Part shown: positions 10,811 through 21,862 of the stretch, piece by piece
Position numbering within the stretch: the stretch's first letter is position 1
Layout: each line of letters opens with the position of its first letter
NCBI GenBank assembly: GCA_037951105.1
Contig: JBAMJV010003012.1
Location: 1 to 64,000, forward strand
Reading direction: 5' to 3'
Source of the DNA: Echinarachnius parma
Taxonomy: Eukaryota; Echinodermata; Echinoidea; Clypeasteroida; Echinarachniidae
DNA: 64,000 nucleotides
The notes under the pieces: model-generated
Databases searched by the model: none
Seen by the model: only the letters and a program-made list of their open reading frames with translations
Told to the model about the DNA's origin: nothing
Made by a program: the position numbers and the translations under genes

Positions 10811-11949
10811 TATCACACTCCTATCTTTCCTGCTTGTCCTCACTATGTATAGTACAGTACATATATCACACTCATATATTTCCTACTTGTCCTCACTATG
10901 TATTACACATATATCACACTCATATCTTTCCTACTTGTCCTCATGTATAGCACATACATGTATATCACACTCCTATCTTTCCTGCTTGTCCTCACTATGT
11001 ATAGTACATATATCACACTCATATCTTTCCTGCTTGTCCTCACTATATATGTATTGCACATATGTCACACTCATATCTTTACTGCCTGTCCTCACTATGT
11101 ATAGCACATCTATATATACGCTCAAATATTTCCTACTTGTCCTCACCATGTATTGCACATATATCACACTCCTATCTTTCCTGCTTGTCCTCACTATGTA
11201 TTGCACATCACACTCATATCTTTCCTGCTTGTCCTCACTATGTATTGCACATATATCACACTCATATCTCTCCTGCTTAACATCACTATGTATTGCACAT
11301 ATATCACACTCATATCTTTCCTGCTTGTCCTCACTATATATGTATTGCACATATGTCACACTCATATCTTTACTGCCTGTCCTCACTATGTATAGCACAT
11401 CTATATACGCTCAAATATTTCCTACTGACATGTCCTCACCATGTATTGCACATATATCACACTCATATCTTTCCTGCTTGTCCTCACTATGTATTGCACA
11501 TATATCACACTCATATCTTTCCTGCTTGTCCTCACTATGTATTGCACATATATCACACTCATATCTCTCCTGCTTAACCTCACTATGTATTGCACATATA
11601 TCACACTCATATCTTTCCTTCTTGTCCTCACTATGTATAGTACATATATCACACTCATATTTTTCCTACTTGTCCTCACTATGTATTGCACATATATCTC
11701 ACACATATCTTTCCTGCTTGCCCTCACTATGTATTGCACATATATCACACTCATATCTTTCCTTCTTGTCCTCACTATGTATAGTACATATATCACACTC
11801 ATATCTCTCATGCTTGCCCTCATGTATAGCATATATCACACTCATATCTTTCCTGCTTAACCTCACTATGTATTGCACATATGTCTCACACATATCTTTC
11901 CTGCTTGTCCTCACTATGTATTGCACATATATCACACTCATATCTTTCC
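10811..11949 (+). repeat. 48-bp minisatellite, block 2c (about 24 units)
   Basis: Longest block of the family and a continuation of block 2b beyond the Tc1 foldback. It includes a larger internal duplication: the motif ACATCTATATAYACGCTCA occurs at about 11106 and 11398 after similar upstream units. It stops abruptly at 11949 inside a unit, where the duplicated gene segment begins. Confidence 0.9.
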
Positions 11950-12836
11950 GGAGCTAGTTCGCCACCAGCGTTTTTTCATAATCGATGACGTCAAAGAACG
12001 CATTTGTGCTATGTCACGTGATCGACGCTGCGCACACCAGTCACTTTTTTGCCATTCAAGAAGATTTGAAATTATATCTCGAAATGTATGATTTTTGTCA
12101 AGTTGAGTGAAAATTTGGTCCTTATTTAATATTGTATATGCTACTATAAACCTAGAGAATTTCATGCTATCAATGTCAGTTTCTGATAAGCAAATTTGTG
12201 CCCTTTTTTATCCCCAAATGTAATTTGCCTATCCCAGCCTCCCCTGTTTACACAGAGTCACTTGAGCATGATTTGCACCCGTGGGGCTAGTCCGCCATCT
12301 CTCCACGGCCCATGTTCGCCTCCCCGGCCAGGGAGGCGAACATACCCCTATTTTACCTATTTGTTTTTTAATTTGTTATTTGTACCTTTGTATGTAATTG
12401 AAATGTATTTTATATGAATGCAGGGCTCTCTGGAAGAGCAGGTCAAGAAATTGACTTGAAATGTGACTACTCTGTTGAAATAAAACTGAAATAAATAAAT
12501 AAATAAATACCCCGCGGAGGGGGCGAATTTACCCCGGTCACTACTGGAAATAGAAGATGAGATATGCTATGCACTATTATCACGCATATATAGGCGCATT
12601 TACCCCGGGGGATAGGTGAACCTGCCCCGACACTAGGCAGGTGCGCCTACTTTGATATTTTTTATTCAACATTGAATTCTTAAAAAAGTATATAGCTGAT
12701 AGGGTTAAAGTGAGGCTGTGATTTAGCCAAGAGTCGTAGCTATCAAACAAAGACATTTGGGCACTGTGTTGACTTGCAATGTGGGCTGTACGTCAACTTT
12801 AGTAAAAAAGGGGTCAAACTAGACCCGGTCTCCCCT
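11950..12836. mobile_element. Second copy of the AGGGGAGACCGGGG-type element, left-truncated
   Basis: Closely matches 4621-5510 including the nested LINE tail (about 12350-12508). The first bases of the element are missing, and it joins directly to the minisatellite, marking the breakpoint of the segmental duplication. The right end GACCCGGTCTCCCCT is intact. Confidence 0.7.
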
Positions 12837-13274
12837 ATTGGTTCTTTTCTGCTTCTTCAGTTTGTTTAAGGTAAAAAGGAAATAGGAAAAAAATGTTTTC
12901 TTATTTCTGTACATTTCCTATTTCTATGTGTTTTTTGTCCTATTTAAAAGCTATTTTTCATAAAATATAGGTAGAAAATAGCAAATTACATCCTATTTTC
13001 CCCCTATTCTGATTCATTAAAATATGTTTCAAAAAGCATAGATTTGGAACAAGCTCTTTTATTCCTATTTCTGACTATTTTTTGCCTATTATTTGTTCCA
13101 TACATCTATGCTATTTAGAATATATTTGTTGTGAATCAGAATAGGGGAAATCTATTTCTTCATATTTTCTTTTACCAGGGAATGTTCATGATGATATCGA
13201 TGGTCATCTCTCTTGCTTACATTTCCCTTCAAATAATAATGATCTTCCTCACCTATTTACATGCAAAACTGCAG
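12837..13274 (+). other. Duplicated intron upstream of IQ exon copy 2
   Basis: AT-rich intron sequence matching 5511-5945 almost base for base, with small indels. It has recurrent CCTATTT/AAATAGG stretches and no gene. Useful only as evidence that the duplication covers introns as well as exons. Confidence 0.7.
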
Positions 13275-13354
13275 AGAGAGAAGTCACCCAGCAAGACAGC
13301 AAAACAGGAACAGATTGCTGCCGCTACCATCCAAGCAGCATTCAGATCCTACAG
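13275..13354 (+). CDS. IQ-motif exon, copy 2
   Basis: An 80-bp exon with the same acceptor (CTGCAG) and donor (GTACAA) as copy 1. It differs at two residues (Ser to Pro and Val to Ala near the start of the exon); the IQ motif AAATIQAAFRSYR is unchanged. Phase 0 in and 2 out means it can follow the phase-0 end of the polar exon at 7691 and lead into the coil exon at 18190. Whether it is used in transcripts is unknown. Confidence 0.65.
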
Positions 13355-13391
13355 GTACAACTACATCATAAGAATTGTCCTATAATCAACT

Positions 13392-13678
13392 AAATAATAA
13401 TAATAATAATAATATATTGATTTATATAGCGCTTTCCAGTACAACTGTTCAAAGAGCTTTACATATTATTACCCCAGTCATTGGATTTAATCACTGGCGA
13501 CCATCTTACAGGCGCTCATAATGACAGAATCCTACTGGGTACCCATTTTAACACCTGGGTGAGGTGAAGCATGTAGATGAAATGTCTGCCCAGGGACATA
13601 AGTGCCGGTGCCTGGGATCGAACCCACGACCTTTGCATCCCGAGTCATATAAATCGACCTCTAGACTACGACACTTCT
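13392..13678 (-). mobile_element. tRNA-derived SINE, duplicated copy
   Basis: Matches the SINE at 6064-6348, with the same B-box on the minus strand (GGGTTCGATCCC here) and a (TTA)n tail. Its position relative to the IQ exon is the same, so it was present before the segmental duplication. Confidence 0.75.
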
Positions 13679-13732
13679 AAATGTTAATAAGTTCAATAAT
13701 CAAAACAGCAGTATATGAAAGTTTGTATCTAT

Positions 13733-13972
13733 CAATCACTGGCGACCATCTTACAGGCGCTCATAATGACAGAATCCTACTGGGTACCCATTTTAACACC
13801 TGGGTGAGGTGAAGCATGTAGATGAAATGTCTGCCCAGGGACATAAGTGCCGGTGCCTGGGATCGAACCCACGACCTTTGCATCCCCAATCATATAAATC
13901 GACCTCTAGACTACGACACTTCTAAATGTTAATAAGTTCAATAATCAAAACAGCAGTATATGAAAGTTTGTA
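13733..13972. repeat. Direct duplication of SINE head and flank (about 242 bp)
   Basis: Repeats 13491-13730 (ATCACTGGCGACCATCTTAC to CAGCAGTATATGAAAG) almost exactly. It is present only in the second gene copy, so it arose after the segmental duplication. Confidence 0.75.
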
Positions 13973-14000
13973 TCTAGCGTTGATATTTTCTATCCATTAA

Positions 14001-14517
14001 AGGGCAAAGAAACGCAAGACAAGAGTTTATCTTACTTTATACATCGTAATATGCCTTTTTATAATATATAACATAACTCCAACTCAGATTTTCGTTTTGG
14101 GAGAAATCTGTTAAAACTCTATCTGGTTAACCAGTATTAATGCGAACACTGGAGGCGGCCATTATGATGTTTGTACGGACTTCAGGTCCGTGATATGCAC
14201 TAATGCATTTCAATAGCACCTATTCAAACTATTGTCCGAAGACTTGTAGATGCTTTGACGAGTCTGCAGAACGGTGAAAAGCCTTTTGTTCGGCAGTCCG
14301 TGCAAACGTCAGAGTTTGCAAAGCATGTCGGGCAATTTCAATAAGATGGCCGCACACATCATCTTTGTCCGCCGTAAGAAATAGTAAAAGGTAGGTGTGT
14401 TCACGTAAGGAGTTAATGGGATCTAGGGGGCCAAAATTGCCGAGTTATGTATCAAATAAATTGTGTGATCACCCTCAAAACGATAATGATAGCGGAAAGT
14501 CAGAGTTTCTTTGCCCT
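14001..14517. mobile_element. TTAA-flanked MITE (517 bp, AGGGCAAAGAAAC ends)
   Basis: The first gene copy has the empty site CCATTAATTACC at about 6422; here TTAA is duplicated (13997-14000 and 14518-14521) around AGGGCAAAGAAAC and its inverse GTTTCTTTGCCCT. This is a piggyBac-type target. The interior has no long frame. The insertion is younger than the duplication of the gene segment. Confidence 0.85.
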
Positions 14518-15168
14518 TTAATTACCACCGCCACGGTTATTAAATACATTTAACATGCCCTGCATAGACCATTAATCTAGTCACTTCCTTGACTTTTCTT
14601 ACTCTATTTTCACTTGTTTTCCAAATATAGGCAATACTTATAAAAAAAAAAAATCATTGTTGCGTTGTATGCATTTCGAACAATTGAGCACATACTGTAG
14701 GATACAAAATGCCCGGGGAAAATGGGATTAACCCCCTTCCACCCACTGCAGTTGGCTGTCAGTTCAAAGGTTGTAATTAATGCTAGTTTTCTTGAAGAAA
14801 AAAAAATGGGAAAACCTCCCTCTATAGGTTTTTGCGGTCATGTTCGTAAGTTGGTCACTCAAATCGGTAAAGGAGTCTTTCAAATTAGCCAAATAAATTG
14901 CCGCCATGAACTTGGTCTTTCAGCTTCGCATTTAAGTAATTCCAGTTTTCACTTCGGTCGAAGAATTTAGCATTATCATCATTCAAATTAAAAAGCCCGT
15001 CGAGAGCATTCAAATTTGCCCCCGTGCCGGGAACCGTTTATTCGAGCATTCAAATTCGCGAGTAGGCATTCATATCCGAATGAAGTCATTCCAATTAGCA
15101 CGGATCTATGATTTGCTTTCTAATTGCCAACATTTCTCTCACTCATTGTTTGTAATAATGAAATGTTT

Positions 15169-15357
15169 TGATTGAAAAATGAGCAATGAAAAATAAGCTT
15201 CGCCGGGAATCGAACCCGAGACCTTCGGATTGCTAGACCGATGCTCAAACCATCAAGCCACGAAGACTTTTGAATGGCGGTTGTTCCCATGAAACCCTTT
15301 TCAATGCTCGGATAGTCAGAAGCTTTATAAACTGGGCCGATCCCAAGGATAATTAAA
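15169..15357 (-). mobile_element. tRNA-Ala-like SINE copy a
   Basis: On the minus strand it has an A-box TGGCTTGATGG, a putative anticodon loop CTAGCAA (AGC, Ala-like) and a B-box GGTTCGATTCC, followed by GGCGAAGCTTATTTTTCATT. Flanking sequence GATAATTAAATC lies on the other side. Three copies occur within 700 bp. Confidence 0.7.
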
Positions 15358-15370
15358 TCAACTTTTATAG

Positions 15371-15880
15371 AGAAAGGCGCAGGATCACACGAAGTGATGC
15401 AGCTTTTTGATTAATTAATTAAATTCAGAGATAGAGGAAACTGACTAGAAATATTTAAATGATTGAAAAATGAGCAATGAGAAATAAGCTACGCCGGGAA
15501 TCGAACCCGAGACCTTCGGATTGCTAGACCGATGCTCAAACCATCAAGCCACGAAGACTTTTGAATGGCGGTTGTTCCCATGAAACCCTTTTCAATGCTC
15601 GGATAGTCAGAAGCTTTATAAACTGGGCCGATCCCAAGGATAATTAATCCGAGCATTGAAAAGGGTTTCTTGGGAACAACCGCCATTCAAAAGTCTTCGT
15701 GGCTTGATGGTTTGAGCATCGGTCTAGCAATCCGAAGGTCTCGGGTTCGATTCCCGGCGAAGCTTATTTTTCATTGCTCATTTTTCAATCATTTAAATAT
15801 TTCTAGTCAGTTTCCTCTATCTCTGAATTTAATTAATTAATCAAAAAGCTGCATCACTTCGTGTGATCCTGCGCCTTTCT
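15371..15880. repeat. Palindrome of two SINE copies in opposite orientation
   Basis: The left arm (15371-15602) and right arm (15648-15880) are inverted copies running from AGAAAGGCGCAGGATCACAC to CCCTTTTCAATGCTCGGA, with a spacer of about 45 bp. Each arm includes the tRNA-Ala-like SINE: minus at about 15465-15602, plus at about 15648-15795. Such an arrangement can arise by fold-back replication repair. Confidence 0.8.
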
Positions 15881-16582
15881 CTTTCTCTTTTTCTCTTTCT
15901 TAAAACCGCCAAAGTTACACCAATTTACAAGAAAGGCTTTAAGGAAGAACCGGGCAATTACAGACCAATTTCTGTTCTGCCCATAGTGGCAAAATTTTTT
16001 GAAAAAACTGTCAACAAACGGTTAATAGAGTTCTTGGATTTGCATAATATTTTATACAAACACCAGTATGGTTTCCGCAAAAAGTACAGTACCAAGTTAT
16101 CTGTAATAAACCTGGTGAATTCTCTATTAAGATCCGTAGATGAAGGTAAACCCACTCTTGGTATATTTATTGACTTTCAAAAGGCATTTGACACAATAAA
16201 CCACCAAATACTTTTGAACAAATTAGACTTTTATGGTATTCGTGGCAAAGCCTTACAGTGGTGTAAAAGTTATCTGTCAAATCGATCACAAGTTGTATGT
16301 TACAAAGAGACGATTAGTAGCAAGAAGAATATCAAATGTGGTGTACCACAAGGATCAGTACTGGGACCAACACTCTTTTTAGTCTACATTAATGACTTAC
16401 CAAACTCAGCTCCTTTTTTTAACTTCAGACTATTTGCAGATGATTCGAATATATTTCATACATTTGATGTATCCCAAAAGGAAATTGACATGAATTTCAT
16501 CAATATTCATTTAGGGAAGATACAAGCATGGTGCCATTCAAATAAGCTTACAATTAATTTGAAAAAAAAACTAGCTACATGA
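15863..16582 (+). pseudogene. Non-LTR reverse transcriptase, truncated N-terminus (Jockey/CR1 group)
   Basis: An open frame of 239 codons. It contains TPIYKKG and NYRPISVLP (RT block 1-2), FIDFQKAFDTINH (block 3, first catalytic Asp), GVPQGSVLGPTLF (block 4) and LFADDSNIF (block 5, the FADD catalytic pair). The RT copies element RNA into DNA at the target. The endonuclease half is absent: coding similarity starts right after the SINE palindrome. A frameshift at about 16565 in an A-run separates it from the next frame. Confidence 0.85.
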
Positions 16583-17701
16583 TTATAAAAAGCAGACAAC
16601 GACAACTTGCTATAAAAGGGACAATGAAACTGTCAGATAATGAAATTAGTAAAGTAGATGAGGCATGTTTTGTTGGGATTTGTATAGATAGTCATTTAAC
16701 TTGGAAGAGTCATGTACAGACTGTAAACAAGTGCGTCAGAAGGAAAGTAGGAATTCTTTTTAAATTACGACATTATGTTCCAAGGTATGTCCTAATATTG
16801 TTGTACAAATGTTTTATCCAATCTCATATTTTGTATGGTATTGAGGTATGGGGAAGTACATGCAAATCATATTTGAATTGTATCCTTTTAAGTCAGAAAA
16901 TGGCCATGCGGGCAATTACATTTAGTCAATTTAGAACTCATTCTAGGCCCCTGTTTCATACACTAGGGGTCCTGGATGTTTTTGGGCTTCATCAACTTTC
17001 CATTTGTACCTTTGTGTTTGATTTGTCTGCAGGAAATTTGCCACATGCCATGATAGAATATTGTCAAAACATTCAACATGTTCATGCAACAAGAGGAAAA
17101 GGAGAAGGCCTACTTTATTTGCCAAAATGTAGAACCTCATACGGTCAACTTTCAATCTCTTATACAGGAGTTAAAATGTGGAATTCCTTGCCAAAGAAAA
17201 TAAGGGAAATATATTCTAGAAAAACCTTCCGTGTCAAGTTAACACAGTATATACTGTCTCCTTAATTAACTCTTCAAAAGTATATACGATTTTCATTCAA
17301 ATTACAAAATTATTTTTTACAATTGAATAGAGAAACTTACTAAAATGTTACCAATTATACATAGTTATGCAGGATTTAAAAAGGACCAATTCATACTAGC
17401 ACTTGTGCTAACTTTTGGTTCTTTTAGCAACCTCATTGTGTACATACATAAACCATTAATTTTTTATATTATTTGTAAACTTTTATACTAGACTCATGTA
17501 TTCCAGTCTTAATGGATTCACTTTATCAATGTAAATACGTACACTAAATAGTGTAACCTAAATTGTTATACATGTATGTAATTATTGTTACTTTTTATGT
17601 TGTTTGCTTACAATGTATTCAAATGTATTCATATACCATGTATTCAAAATTCACATGTACATATATGTTGTTGTTATAAATAAACTCAAACTCAAACTCA
17701 G
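15885..17701 (+). mobile_element. 5'-truncated CR1/Jockey-group LINE with (CAAACT)n 3' tail
   Basis: It covers the two RT fragments and an AT-rich 3' untranslated part ending AATAAACTCAAACTCAAAC. Short tandem units at the 3' end, instead of poly-A, are a feature of CR1-like groups. It is nested inside the TA-flanked element next to the SINE palindrome. The clade is inferred from RT wording only. Confidence 0.75.
16579..17265 (+). pseudogene. Reverse transcriptase C-terminal part (thumb and tail)
   Basis: A frame of 228 codons that continues the RT after the frameshift: DEACFVGICIDSHLTWKSHV (YLG-like block), then LLYKCFIQSHILYGIEVWG and MWNSLPKKIRE near the end. This order is standard for CR1/Jockey-type ORF2 C-termini. 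The element is inactive in this copy because of truncation and the frameshift. Confidence 0.8.
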
Positions 17702-18189
17702 ATTGGCATGAGATGGAAAAATAAATGTATATAGGCCTATATAATAACAAATGCAATCCACAACATCTTTCTTGCTAATTTGAATGCTCAGTTTGTTAAA
17801 TTGAGTGTTCCGAAATGAATTCGAACGCTGGAATAACGATATTGCGCAATACATTTTGTCCCTTGCTAACCTGAATGACCGTTTTGCAAATTGGTGCATT
17901 TTTTGCAAATTCGAATGACCACAATTTAAACTTGAGGGTCCAAAAAATAAATACGAATGCCCGAAAATGAATCCGAATGACCTAACGGCTGTGAACGATC
18001 GAAATCCTCGAACTTGAATGTACGTTATGTTGCTTTGACTGGCCAACTTACGAACATGACCGCAAAAACCTATAGTATTTCATGAAGTTTCCGGGATTTT
18101 TAAATCACATGAAAAAACATTAAAGATATAACATGGTGTAGAAATTGTTCTTTCATGTGCTTTGTGTCTATCCATCTCCTTATTTGCAG

Positions 18190-18339
18190 GGTTAGAAAAC
18201 TGTACAAGATGGAGATGAGAATAACAAAAGAGAAGCGTAATAACAACGGACAGGTGGAGATAGAGGTTGAGGTCAAAAGAAAAGAGGACCAGGAGATGAA
18301 TAAGGAACTGGAAAAACAGAAAAGACAAGAAGAAAAAAG
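18190..18339 (+). CDS. Charged coiled-coil exon, copy 2
   Basis: A 150-bp exon, translation identical to copy 1 at 7026, with acceptor TATTTGCAG and donor GTTGAC. It follows IQ exon copy 2 after the nested insertion, so the IQ-to-coil intron grew from about 1.0 kb to 4.8 kb. Phase 2 on both sides. The lack of amino-acid change relative to copy 1 suggests either recent duplication or continued constraint; introns are also very similar, so recency is the simpler reading. Confidence 0.65.
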
Positions 18340-18656
18340 GTTGACATTAATATCTGTTTTCTATTCAATTAATTTGTTCACGTGTTAATACAAAATATTT
18401 GGATATATGTTATGTATTTCCATGAAAATTAACAAATTATTTGTCTGAACTACCAGCAAAAAAGGCAGGAACACTTTTATTATTTCTGTATTTTCTTGTA
18501 TGTAGGTATTGTAACATCGATATATTGAAGCAAGAAAAGAATGAGAAGTGATATCTTAGAAATCTAGCGAAGTATATCCAAAGTAGACTTTAGAATTCAA
18601 CCTAAGACATCTATATATATCCAAAAGTCTGAAAGTTATATTGAGTCTACATCATT

Positions 18657-19358
18657 GGGCCGTATGCATAAAAACAAGCAATTGCTTGTTCTAGCCTATT
18701 TGCTTGAATCCGTATGCACGAGAATAAGCAAATGCTTGCAAGCACAAGCATTTGCTTACAAGCACAAGCAATTGCTTATTTCTTGTAAGCAATTGCTTAC
18801 CAAACAAGCAATTGCTTGAAACTGTATGCATAAAACTGACCTTTTGCTTGGTTGGATAAGCAAATGCTTGGATTTTTGTAAGCATCTCCAGACTAACATG
18901 AGCTCTTGCTTACTCAGAGCATTCGCGTTCAAGGATGACATTTTCATACTGTTTGAGGATGATTACAAGCTTCTTATGTTAGAGGTCATCTTGTAATTTC
19001 ATATTTAAAAAAAATCCTGTTATTTAAGACCCTTATCGGCAATTTTTGTCCATCGATCTGCACAGCGCTGTTTTCTCCATATTTGCGCAATACAAAATAT
19101 TGCTGCCAAGTCGGGCACGAAGCCTCGTGGTCATGCCGTGCGATGTTCGCACAGCCGTGACGATCCTTTGTTCCCCCTTTGTTCAGCCCGTAAGCAATTG
19201 CTTAGGGCAGTGTAAGCAAAAGGTTTTAGTACAAGCAAAAGGTCGTGCATACGAAATCAAGCAATTGCTTAAACTTGATCTTTTGCTTGACAAGTTCTTG
19301 CTCTTGTACTTAAAGCATTTGCTTATAAGCAATTGCTTGTTTTTTATGCATACGGCCC
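18657..19358. mobile_element. Harbinger-like MITE with seven AAGCAATTGCTT palindromes
   Basis: The ends GGGCCGTATGCATAAAA and TTTTATGCATACGGCCC are inverted. The empty site in copy 1 reads CATCATTATC at about 7486, so ATT is a 3-bp target duplication, as for PIF/Harbinger elements. AAGCAATTGCTT occurs at 18676, 18766, 18787, 18806, 19192, 19259 and 19327, with further AAGCAAATGCTT variants. The element lies in the intron upstream of the polar exon, copy 2. Confidence 0.8.
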
Positions 19359-19460
19359 ATTATCTTTCACTTTGCACTTGGGCGTTTCATTATCCTTTTT
19401 GATTCAATATGAATGCTATGCTAATCTACAGTTTTGTTTTTGTCATTCCTTGGTTAACAG

Positions 19461-19560
19461 GAACGAGCAAGCAAGCACATCCGAGAGGCACAGGAACAGA
19501 CTTGATAGGCAAGCCCTCAATGAGACTGCTGTTTCACCACTGGACATACCCTCAGATCAG
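19461..19560 (+). CDS. Polar exon NEQAS..., copy 2
   Basis: A 100-bp exon with TTAACAG acceptor and GTGAAG donor, phase 2 in and 0 out. Its translation is identical to copy 1. Its phase-0 end matches the phase-0 start of the truncated coil exon at 20126 and also of the downstream exon at 23120, so splicing either way keeps the frame. Confidence 0.65.
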
Positions 19561-19699
19561 GTGAAGATAAATTGTTTGATGGGTTCTATCCAAAAGTAAA
19601 TAATTTCCATGTACATTCATGAACCTTTAATATCGCGATTAACATTTAATTATTGATCAAAAGAAAAAGGTCATGCATGTACCGTACTTCTTCACCTCA

Positions 19700-20120
19700 C
19701 TCTTTTGGCCCTACATGTATCACACTTAAACATTTACCTGTCCTGCTTGTCCTCATTATGTATAGCACATATCACACCCATATCTCTCCTGCTTAACCTC
19801 ACTATGTATTGCACATATGTCTCACACATATCTTTCCTGCTTGTCCTCACTATGTATTGCACATATATCACACTCATATCTTTCCTGCTTAACCTCACTA
19901 TGTATTGCACATATATCACACTCATATCTTTCCTACTTGTCCTCACTATGTATTGCACATATATCACACTCATATCTTTCCTACTTGTCCTCACTATGTA
20001 TTGCACATATATCACACTCATATCTTTCCTGCTTGTCCTCACTATGTATTGCACATATATCACACTCATATCTTTCCTGCTTGTCCTCACTATGTATTGC
20101 ACATATATCACACTCATATT
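19700..20120 (+). repeat. 48-bp minisatellite, block 3 (about 8 units)
   Basis: The same unit as block 2. It begins in degenerate form after GGTCATGCATGTACCG and becomes near perfect. The last unit breaks at CACTCATATT and continues directly as TTCAG plus coil-exon sequence. Confidence 0.9.
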
Positions 20121-20125
20121 TTCAG

Positions 20126-20172
20126 GAGATGAATAAGGAACTGGAAAAACAGAAAAGACAAGAAGAAAAAAG
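20126..20172 (+). CDS. Truncated coil exon, copy 3 (array-junction acceptor)
   Basis: A 47-bp exon candidate. The array sequence CATATTTTCAG provides a plausible 3' splice site fused exactly before codon GAG, and the exon reads EMNKELEKQKRQEEKR (last Arg split). It lacks the first 103 bp of the full coil exon. It is phase 0 in (the original started in phase 2), so it can follow a polar exon. The donor AAAAAAG/GTTGGC is intact. Use in vivo is unproven. Confidence 0.5.
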
Positions 20173-20589
20173 GTTGGCATTAATATCCGTTTTCTATTCA
20201 ATTAATTTGTTCATGTGTTAATAGAAAATATTGGATATATGTTATGTATTTCCATGAAAATTAACAAATTATTTGTCTGAACTACCAGCAAAAAAGGCAG
20301 GAACACTTTATTATTTCTGTATTTTCTTGTATGTAGGTATTGTAACATCGATATATTGAAGCAAGAAAAAGAATGAGAAGTGATATCTTAGAAATCTAGC
20401 GAAGTATATCCAAAGTAGACTTTTAGAATTCAATCTAAGACATCTATATATATCCAAAAGTCTGAAAGTTATATTGAGTCTACATCGATTATCTTTCACT
20501 TTGCACTTGGGCGTTTCATTATCCTTTTTGATTCAATATGAATGCTATGCTAATCTACAGTTTTGTTTTTGTCATTCCTTGGTTAACAG

Positions 20590-20689
20590 GAACGAGCAAG
20601 CAAGCACATCCGAGAGGCATAGGAACAGACTTGATAGGCAAGCCCTCAATGAGACTGCTGTTTCACCACTGGACATACCCTCAGATCAG
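20590..20689 (+). CDS. Polar exon NEQAS..., copy 3
   Basis: A 100-bp exon, acceptor TTAACAG, donor GTGAAG, same frame and translation as the other copies. With the preceding 47-bp exon it forms a 147-bp (49-codon) module that starts and ends in phase 0. Confidence 0.6.
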
Positions 20690-20844
20690 GTGAAGATAAA
20701 TTGTTTGATGGGTTCTATCCAAAACTAAATAATTTCCATGTACATTCATGAACCTTTAATATCGTGATTAACATTTAATTATTGATCAAAAGAAAAAGGT
20801 CATGCATGTACCGTACTTCTTCACCTCACTCTTTTGGCCCTACA

Positions 20845-21394
20845 ACGCATCACACTCAAACATGTACCTGTCCTGCTTGTCCTCATTATGTATAGCACAT
20901 ATCACACCCATATCTCTCCTGCTTAACCTCACTATGTATTGCACATATGTCTCACACATATCTTTCCTGCTTGTCATCACTATGTATTGCACATATGTCT
21001 CACACATATCTTTCCTGCTTAACCTCACTATGTATTGCACATATGTCTCACACATATCTTTCCTGCTTGTCCTCACTATGTATTGCACATATATCACACT
21101 CATATCTTTCCTACTTGTCCTCACTATGTATTGCACATATATCACACTCATATCTTTCCTGCTTGTCCTCACTATGTATTGCACATATGTCTCACACATA
21201 TCTTTCCTGCTTGTCCTCACTTTGTATTGCACATATGTCTCACACATATATTTCCTATTTGTCCTCACTATGTATTGCACATATATCACACTCATATATT
21301 TCCTGCTTGCCCTCACTATGTATTGCACATATATCACACTCATATCTTTCCTGCTTGTCCTCACTATGTATTGCACATATATCACACTCATATT
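20845..21394 (+). repeat. 48-bp minisatellite, block 4 (about 11 units)
   Basis: The same unit, with more of the ATATGTCTCACACATATC variant than block 3. It ends at the same array/exon junction (CATATTTTCAG), showing that blocks 3 and 4 together with their exons form a tandem duplication about 1,274 bp apart. Confidence 0.9.
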
Positions 21395-21399
21395 TTCAG

Positions 21400-21446
21400 G
21401 AGATGAATAAGGAACTGGAAAAACAGAAAAGACAAGAAGAAAAAAG
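21400..21446 (+). CDS. Truncated coil exon, copy 4
   Basis: Exact positional equivalent of copy 3, 1,274 bp downstream: 47 bp, phase 0 in, phase 2 out, encoding EMNKELEKQKRQEEKR. Same array-derived acceptor and intact donor. Confidence 0.5.
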
Positions 21447-21862
21447 GTTGGCATTAATATCCGTTTTCTATTCAATTAATTTGTTCATGTGTTAATAGAA
21501 AATATTTGGATATATGTTATGTATTTCCATGAAAATTAACAAATTATTTGTCTGAACTACCAGCAAGAAAGGCAGGAACACTTTTATTATTTCTGTATTT
21601 TCTTGTATGTAGGTATTGTAACATCGATATATTGAAGCAAGAAAAGAATGAGAAGTGATATCTTAGAATTGTAGCGAAGTATATCCAAAGTAGACTTTAG
21701 AATTCAACCTAAGACATCTATATATATCCAAAAGTCTGAAAGTTATATTGAGTCTACATCATTATCTTTCACTTTGCACTTGGGCGTTTCATTATCCTTT
21801 TTGATTCAATATGAATGCTATGCTAATCTACAGTTTTGTTTTTGTCATCCCTTGGTTAACAG

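Larger units (their letters stand above)
14825..18072. mobile_element. TA-flanked inverted-repeat element (32-bp ends), host to nested SINEs and a LINE
   Basis: The first gene copy reads CCTCTAGTATTT at about 6912; here a TA duplication (14823-14824, 18073-18074) surrounds ends beginning TAGGTTTTTGCGGTCATG and ending in the inverse, identical for about 32 bp. Element-specific flanks (about 14825-15165 and 17705-18072) are rich in CATTCAAATTCG/CGAATGACC motifs. The middle is filled by SINE copies and a truncated LINE, which give most of the 3.2 kb. No transposase is seen. Confidence 0.8.

Noticed and set aside
15185-15780. tRNA genes (A- and B-boxes with an AGC anticodon-like loop)
   Set aside because: Three copies with long shared flanks, mismatches in the anticodon stem and no clean acceptor stem. 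SINEs fit better.
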